Below, in pieces: positions 46,901 to 64,000 of a DNA stretch of 64,000 nucleotides. Within the stretch, counting starts at the first letter, position 1. The number at the start of each line of letters is the position of its first letter. Location of the stretch: positions 2,581,855 to 2,645,854 of the forward strand of contig NC_134030.1 in assembly GCF_964204645.1 (NCBI RefSeq), in the 5' to 3' direction. A program made the position numbers and the translations under genes. Source of the DNA: Tubulanus polymorphus. Its lineage: Eukaryota > Nemertea > Palaeonemertea > Tubulaniformes > Tubulanidae. Below the pieces are notes generated by a model. That model ran no database searches and was not told where the DNA came from. It saw only the letters and a program-made list of their open reading frames with translations.

Positions 46901-48780
46901 ACATGTACGACGTGATAGAGGCGATCGATGATCTGAGCAATGAGGATTTCAAATTTGACAAAGTAAGAAATAGGATTTGATTTATCAGCACCGGTTCAAT
47001 AGATCTACTAATCACAGGGTGGTCACTTACTTACCTTCAAATCAGGGAAAAGTCTGGGAATGTTGAGATTGCTAGATTGCGCGTAAACAAACAGTTTTTA
47101 CAGGGTGACCACGAATCTGGAAAACAGGGAAAACACAGGGAAATGATTTTTCTCATGGAAAACACAGGGAAATTGGTAAAAATCTGGAAAACACAGGGAA
47201 ATTACTTTTGTCTCTTTGTTTTCACCGCGAATGTTTACAATTGTCTACCTGATTATATATCGAGGATCATATGGTAAGTAATACAAAGTTATAGCGCCAC
47301 TTTCTAACAAATTTGTAAAATCACAGCGGAGCTATATCAGACGATAGGCTGCTTGTCTTTAATTTTATATTTGTCATGGTCTCCATATGACGCCCAGCAC
47401 AGGGAAAATCAACTTTTCACAGGGAAAACACAGGGAATTTGCAAGTGGGTGGTTTGTTGTCACCCTGTTTTATGTCTTATGTATTTGACTGCGTTAATTG
47501 ATGGGATTCTTAGTAGATCGAGTCACTCGTAAAACAACGCGCTTTTCAGGAAATGATCTGGGGAAAGGCAAGTAAAAAAAAAGTTGCCCCTTGAATCAAC
47601 TGATCAATTAACATTTGTCCAATTACCGGTAATTAAATCCAGTTGATAAAGAGACTTTAATAGGAAAATGGACTGGAGAATTCCTTCTTGACCAGTCTGA
47701 TTTTTGGTGCGATGTTAGTTTCACCGTTTTAAACGAGAAGGGCGGAGAAATGAATACAGATTTTTTACCCTCCGTTATTTGACGTTGATACGATTTTCGA
47801 TGTGATATTTCAGGATTCGATCCCGGAGACGAAACCTCCGCCGCCGCCGATGATGGAAGCGATGATCGCGCACTTTCAGAAACTGTTCGACGTCCCGTCG
47901 TTATCGGGAGTTTATCCGCGAATGAATGAGATTTATAGTAAATTAGGAGAAGTTCACAACGTAATGCATTCTATAAAGACTCTTCTGGCGCTCGGTGAGT
48001 TTAACATTGAATGCTATAGTATCAATAATCAATTGGTTTTAATTAAATTTCAGTAGCGCCATTTTCACAGTGATACAACAGTGTTTTCCATTAACCCTTT
48101 TACTGCGCATGGCGCACAAGACTGGCACCTGATGTGCATGTCATTCACGTTTTGATTTTGAGCTCCAACCCGCATATAGCAAACAGTAAAGAAACGTGTA
48201 TGAGATAATTTTGGTAGGAAATAGAATTAAGAATACAGATTTTTTTTTTTAAATGCAATACGCGCTGGGTAGTGCAAGCGCGTATGCTACCACAGGGGTA
48301 AACAGTTATTTTAATTCCGATGAGAGAAATCCCAGAATAGATCCAACCAAAAATGAACAAGTTCTATAGTAAAATGATATATTTCGAGCAACCTATCGGC
48401 TAAAAATACTATAAGCCATCATCAGTTGTAATCAAATCAGGCGTACTCATTAATTCCCCCATTTTGTGGAATTTGTTTCAAGTCTATCATGAAGTAAAAA
48501 CGAGTGCGTAATTTATGTTTTAGATGAAGATTGCAAATCGTCCTGCGTCGTCGATACGGTCGGTAAACTGTGTCAGTTACAAAACGCGGCCACCGCCGAG
48601 CAACTCGAAGGTCTACTCAACGGCGACGACCTCGACCTCATACTGCAGAAGTTGGAGATGTACGACGAGTTTTTCCCGGCGTTCGAAGAAACGGTGACGA
48701 AATTGATGGAAATTCTCGAGATTCAGAGAATGGAGCAGATAATACCCGCTGTGAGGGCTGTGAAATTACTCGCATCATAG
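40960..48780 (+). CDS. CEP70: centrosomal protein of 70 kDa (CEP70), complete, 13 exons
   Basis: CEP70 is a coiled-coil protein of the centrosome that binds gamma-tubulin and microtubules and supports spindle and cilium assembly (family knowledge). My exons: 40960-40989, 41228-41269, 41432-41531, 41870-41993, 42099-42195, 42449-42622, 43230-43481, 44237-44325, 45432-45714, 46182-46355, 46825-46962, 47814-47994, 48524-48780. All join in frame with GT...AG borders, giving 646 residues (human about 597). Residues about 60-340 are heptad-rich coiled coil, interrupted by an acidic run (DSDVDDDDDD) near residue 240. The most diagnostic block is HFQKLFDVPSLSGVYPRMNE at about 521-540, near-identical to vertebrate CEP70, followed by the conserved C-terminal region (FFPAFEE, IIPAVRAVK). 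The two tiny first exons are the least certain; the start ATG lies in a good context. Introns carry many MITEs. Confidence 0.95.
43607..43708. mobile_element. palindromic MITE (family I)
   Basis: The ends GGACCCGGTTCCACAGT and CTGTGGAACTGGACCC are inverted repeats, and the interior (GAGTTAACTC, TTAACTCAGA) is also self-complementary. Related copies are at 44462-44576, 54237-54346 and, more diverged, 56073-56205. It lies within a family II repeat. Confidence 0.75.
43869..44089. mobile_element. MITE with CAGAGCTGCCAAC ends
   Basis: The ends CAGAGCTGCCAAC and GTTGGCAGACCTG are imperfect inverted repeats about 220 bp apart. The CAG...CTG termini suggest a hAT-like non-autonomous element. AATTA occurs on both sides, but a clean 8-bp duplication is not evident. 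Confidence 0.55.
44462..44576. mobile_element. palindromic MITE (family I)
   Basis: Begins TCCTGGACCAAGTTCCACA and ends GCGGAACTGGACCCTGG, with the internal GGAGTTAACTCC palindrome. Same family as 43607-43708. Lies in the intron after CEP70 exon 8. Confidence 0.7.
45077..45201. mobile_element. palindromic MITE (family III)
   Basis: Begins GGGCCGGTCGCACAGTCATG and ends TGACTGTGCATCTGACCCC, inverted repeats with mismatches, with TCTTAAGATTTAAGAC inside. Intronic in CEP70. Confidence 0.65.
45763..45902. mobile_element. palindromic MITE (family III)
   Basis: Begins GGGGCCAGTCGCATAGTCAT and ends CACGGCTGTGGAACTGGCCCC. The interior contains TTAGACTGAAGACCAGTCTAA and TCTTAAGATTTAAGACC. Lies in the intron after CEP70 exon 9, about 560 bp from another copy. 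Confidence 0.7.
46376..46645. mobile_element. MITE-like family II element, reverse copy
   Basis: The ends ACCCTTTCAGTGCTGG and CGCACTGAAAGGGTT are inverted repeats about 270 bp apart. The body matches the reverse complement of the copies at 43502-44140, for example in GCTATAGTGCGTCTAC. Lies in the CEP70 intron between exons 10 and 11. Confidence 0.7.
47041..47460. repeat. CAGGGAAA-rich dispersed repeat
   Basis: Phrases such as GGAAAACACAGGGAAAT recur several times within 420 bp of a CEP70 intron. Similar CAGGGAAT and CCTGGAAAAC phrases appear in POLE introns near 55660-55700, 59345-59660 and 61080-61205, so this seems to be a dispersed repeat family. Borders are approximate. Confidence 0.5.
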
Positions 48781-50750
48781 AAACAACAACTGTCTCTTCC
48801 GATATTAATGATCATTGCATTTATATTTTATTCTGTATTTAACTCAAAGCTGAATCACAATATCCATGATTAAACAACAAGTGTAAAATCCCACAATTGT
48901 TGAAAGACTAAAAGTTAAAGAAAATTGATACCTTGTTTCTGCGTTCTGCTGAGCTTAAAAGTTGATCTAGCCGGCCGCCTATCTACCCTGTACATTACTT
49001 TTTTTAAATCGTGATCAATTTTACCAATTTTCAATTTGACCCGGCCGCTGCGTAGAAACTAGGTATCATTTTTGTTTAGCGAAAAAAATGATAGAAATAT
49101 CTCTGGTATAGAAATATCTCCTACCACCCCTCTTCAGCCTAAAATGCTATGTCAACTAAATACACAGTATATACATGTACATGTAGAGATTCGTGCCTTT
49201 TGTGGGATTTTACAGTTTTTAGTCGACACCGTCTTATGTCTTACGAGGCAGGTTTTGATTGAACTTATTCCATATAGGAACGAATATCAATTCCGGATTA
49301 CAAACTCTACCACGCGCCGGAATCTCTTGATCTTGTATTCTGGTCGAAATGAATGAGTCAGTAGAGAATTGTGAAGTCGGTAAAGACCAATCAAGACCTG
49401 CCTAGAATTCCATTCAGAATTAGCCAGTTGTTTTGGTACTGCTTTAAATATTTCACTAAGTTGAAAAAGAAATATTTTAGTCAGATTAATCAGTTGTAAT
49501 ACTTAATACATTCCATACATGAATATCCTCATTTATACTCAGTATTAAACACTTTAATCTATGCATCATTTAGATATTCAGCTGATCAATTTCTGTGGAC
49601 AGATTTTGAAGATTGCTATTAATATGTTATATTTTAACCATGTAGTACAGTTTATGTTTTAGTCTTCCGAATTATGAGAATTAGTTTTATCTGCAGACTG
49701 CTGGACAGTCTCGGCGATGTAGTAGTACTCATTATTTTATGTTAATTTTAAGGCAGACGGAATTTAGATTTTAGAACAAATGGATTTGTGTTAAGAAACG
49801 TCTCATGAATATTGTGTTTTTTTATTGGCATTATTAGTAGCAAAGGATTTGAATTGCTGACTATTTCTGATTTGCCATTTATGGTTATATTAATAAAATT
49901 CAAATGAGATTCTTCCCATTTTGTTCTATGGTAAAACAACACGCACTGCATGTTTGAATTCATTTTATCGTTTTGGTTTCGCTACAGTTCTCGACCCAGT
50001 CCCACTTTCCCCAGACCTAGTTCGACAGTTCGACATGAACCCAGATCCACAGTTCTGGAATGTTAAGAAAATCTATCAAACGACCAACATCTCAGAGGCT
50101 ATACAAGAGAATACTTAATACTCCATCTCTTACTGTGAACAGCAATATTATAGTCCTACCGACAAATTTTGTAGCCAGTTCAACTGCTGCATTTTGACAT
50201 CTGATATCAACCTGCTCCGAGAGGCCAGTTCAACTGCTGCATTTTGACATCTGATATCAACCTGTCCTGAGAGGCTAGTTGTCACAAGTTTGGCTAGTGG
50301 CTTTGGGATCATTCATTTATTACGTACACATAAAATTTGAATTTTTCAACCCTCTTCCCATATACAAATATCGGCCATTTTTTAGCCCATTTTTTAGCTA
50401 TTGCGTTCACTTTTTGCCCACTTGGGACTTTGAGTCCTGTAGCTTCCTACTGGTTTGCCATTTCTCATTGCAATTAGTGATGGGTATTCTTTGGAAAGGG
50501 AAGTTTTATACCTGAGACAGGTATTTTTGATCAGCCAATTATGGCGCAATTGGCGGCCATCTTGGTGTCATCAGTACTCATTCGTAGGTGGCAAAAAGTT
50601 TTTCCATATTATGATGATACCTAAACATAATTTGTTACCACAATCAATAAGAAAGTTGTAGCGAGCGATACAATTTCTTGTGTTATTTAAATATGTGCAT
50701 TCGTTAATTTATTGGTACAAACAAGATTGAGAAATATATATAAAGGTAAC
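48781..50750 (+). other. CEP70 3' flank and intergenic spacer
   Basis: Candidate poly(A) signals are ATTAAA at 48869-48874 and AATAAA at 49892-49897; I cannot tell which is used. Short frames here (for example 49072-49356 and 50279-50515) show no recognisable domains. Confidence 0.4.
50171..50280. repeat. 50-bp tandem duplication
   Basis: A 50-bp unit containing CCAGTTCAACTGCTGCATTT and GACATCTGATATCAACCTG is repeated twice with few changes, starting at 50171 and 50221, with the beginning of a third unit at 50271. Confidence 0.9.
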
Positions 50751-50764
50751 ATAAACAAGAGCTT

Positions 50765-51830
50765 TCACTAATTCAGTTTAAATCGATTAAATCTTAAATC
50801 GATTCAGGCCTTTATCCCAGGAGTTGCTATATTAAACTGAACAAATTTCAAAATCAATCATATTTACTCTCATACAACGATTATACAAAATGCCAGGAGT
50901 GCTCGAGGAATTATAATGTAAGCGCCTCAAACACGTGGACTTTCAAAAACAACTAGTCCAACCACTATAGGCGTATAAACTATAAACGGGGTTTATACGC
51001 CCATGGTCCAAACATAGACTCTAAAACAAAAAAGTCTATGACCCAACCATGGACTCAATTGTCCATGGCCCCCGCACTAAAACAAGAGATAACCCTGGCC
51101 AAATACTCTGGAAAGCGTAGGATTAAGTTATCAATCTGATTTACATTTTTACATCATTTTATTTCACATATCAAATTATCAAATTTTAGCTTATTTTCTC
51201 AAATTTTAATAGTAATTTTATTTCTATCAAAAATGTACTATGTATGAAATTGTACAAACTTTAAAACCACAAAAGTTACATGTAAGGTATTTATAAGTCT
51301 TTATATATGATACATTTCCACTACAGCTGATTTATACAATTTACATCAATAGGAAAATAACAAAAATACACAAAGAATTGTAAACTTTTATCCATAAAAC
51401 ACCGAAAATTGGACTAGTCTGAAAGTCATTAGATTATGAATTTGACAATTCATGAGGTCAATATAACCAACACTTTGTTATATTTCATGAAATATGAACC
51501 TATCATATCAACTTTTCAAATGACATCTCAATTATCAAGAAAAAGCTCAACTATATTTGATTAGGGCCTTAATAAATCAGTGTTTTATGAACGATTGACA
51601 TGAACATGTTGTTTTATCCCCACAACAACAATTATACCTAAATGACAGGTATTTATGTACTCGAGGAAGTGCCTCAGTCATTTACAAAAACATGACCTGT
51701 ATTTTTAAAACAATTCTCCAATATAAAATATAAAAACATTCAAACCAGAGATAAAAACACAAATTAAAACTTGAAAGCTTATGATTAACTAAACAGTCTT
51801 TGATTTAATTTTCTATTTTACGATTGAAAA
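50765..51830. repeat. dispersed composite repeat, second copy
   Basis: Closely resembles about 4800-5830 in the same orientation, including ATGCCAGGAGTGCTCGAGG, the triple-hairpin segment (50970-51068) and CTGGAAAGCGTAGGATTAAG. Small indels separate the copies. No coding frame. Confidence 0.85.
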
Positions 51831-52176
51831 CGTCAGTTCGTTTGAATTTCCCAATAATCTTGACTTGCCACCGTTTCAGCTATCTCTGTGGTGAAAGGGT
51901 TTTTATTTTCTATTGACTCAGGCCTCATTTGGGGGAAACCCGCCAATTGCCAGAGACTGTACAATTCAATTCAATTACAACGTTATTGATCAGCATATTA
52001 GTACTTACACATCATATCGTATACAAAAGCAATAGAGAAGAAAATGAAATGTTTGAAAAAAGCAATTACAAAATTTGCATATGAACTGAATAGTAAAATG
52101 TACGCTTGGACGATTAAACAAACAAAATTAGAGGAAATTGAAGTGGGGACAATATAGTTTATTTAATTTGATTTAT

Positions 52177-52187
52177 TATGGCGCGGG
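52177..52187 (+). promoter_or_regulatory. E2F-like site upstream of POLE
   Basis: TATGGCGCGGG lies about 70 bp before the POLE start codon and is one or two changes from the E2F consensus TTTSGCGC. POLE is an S-phase gene, so E2F control would be expected from other animals. The assignment rests on a single short match. Confidence 0.35.
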
Positions 52188-52254
52188 TTAATCGGTTTCA
52201 ATTAGAGAAATAATGCACAGAAATCTGTGATACCTAGAGCTGACTTTACTGAAA

Positions 52255-63977
<11,723 letters not shown>

Positions 63978-64000
63978 GTAAGTTTTGTGCTGTGATGATA

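Overview
The window is nuclear DNA of an animal. Genes are split by GT...AG introns, the protein families are metazoan, introns and spacers are AT-rich while exons are rich in CpG codons, and short transposon remnants are everywhere. The exon/intron texture and repeat content fit a marine invertebrate, most likely a spiralian such as a mollusc. That placement is an inference and I cannot name the species.

Layout. 1-9164 is gene-poor: palindromic MITE-like elements, a dispersed repeat with three consecutive hairpins (second copy near 50.8-51.8 kb), and a LINE-like reverse-transcriptase scrap. About 9165-28175 is a 19-kb satellite array of ~242-bp and ~194-bp monomers arranged in higher-order units of 1115 bp (five monomers) or 873 bp (four monomers). 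Read on the minus strand, each monomer looks like a short exon plus a ~61-nt intron. 28176-36600 is spacer with diverged tandem repeats, a pair of inverted LINE-tail fragments, a tRNA-like SINE head and a CpG-rich promoter-like stretch (NRF1-type palindrome plus CCAAT box).

Three plus-strand protein genes fill the rest. (1) 36632-39139: a nine-finger C2H2 zinc-finger protein whose coding sequence lies in one exon, with a KH-like N-terminus and a His/Gln-rich tail. (2) 40960-48780: CEP70, a centrosomal coiled-coil protein, complete in 13 exons (646 aa by my splicing). (3) 52255 to beyond the window end: POLE, the catalytic subunit of DNA polymerase epsilon. 25 exons (1122 codons) are present, covering the exonuclease and polymerase domains; the C-terminal half lies outside. 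All POLE exon junctions keep frame and the exonuclease, polymerase and Fe-S ligand residues are visible.

The genes share orientation but no obvious pathway, beyond CEP70 (centrosome/spindle) and POLE (S phase) both serving proliferating cells. The most unusual features are the exon-like higher-order satellite, an intron minisatellite in POLE whose units repeat the true 3' splice site as decoys, a near-perfect 166-bp palindrome in another POLE intron, nested MITE insertions in a CEP70 intron, and an exonuclease motif II substitution in POLE.
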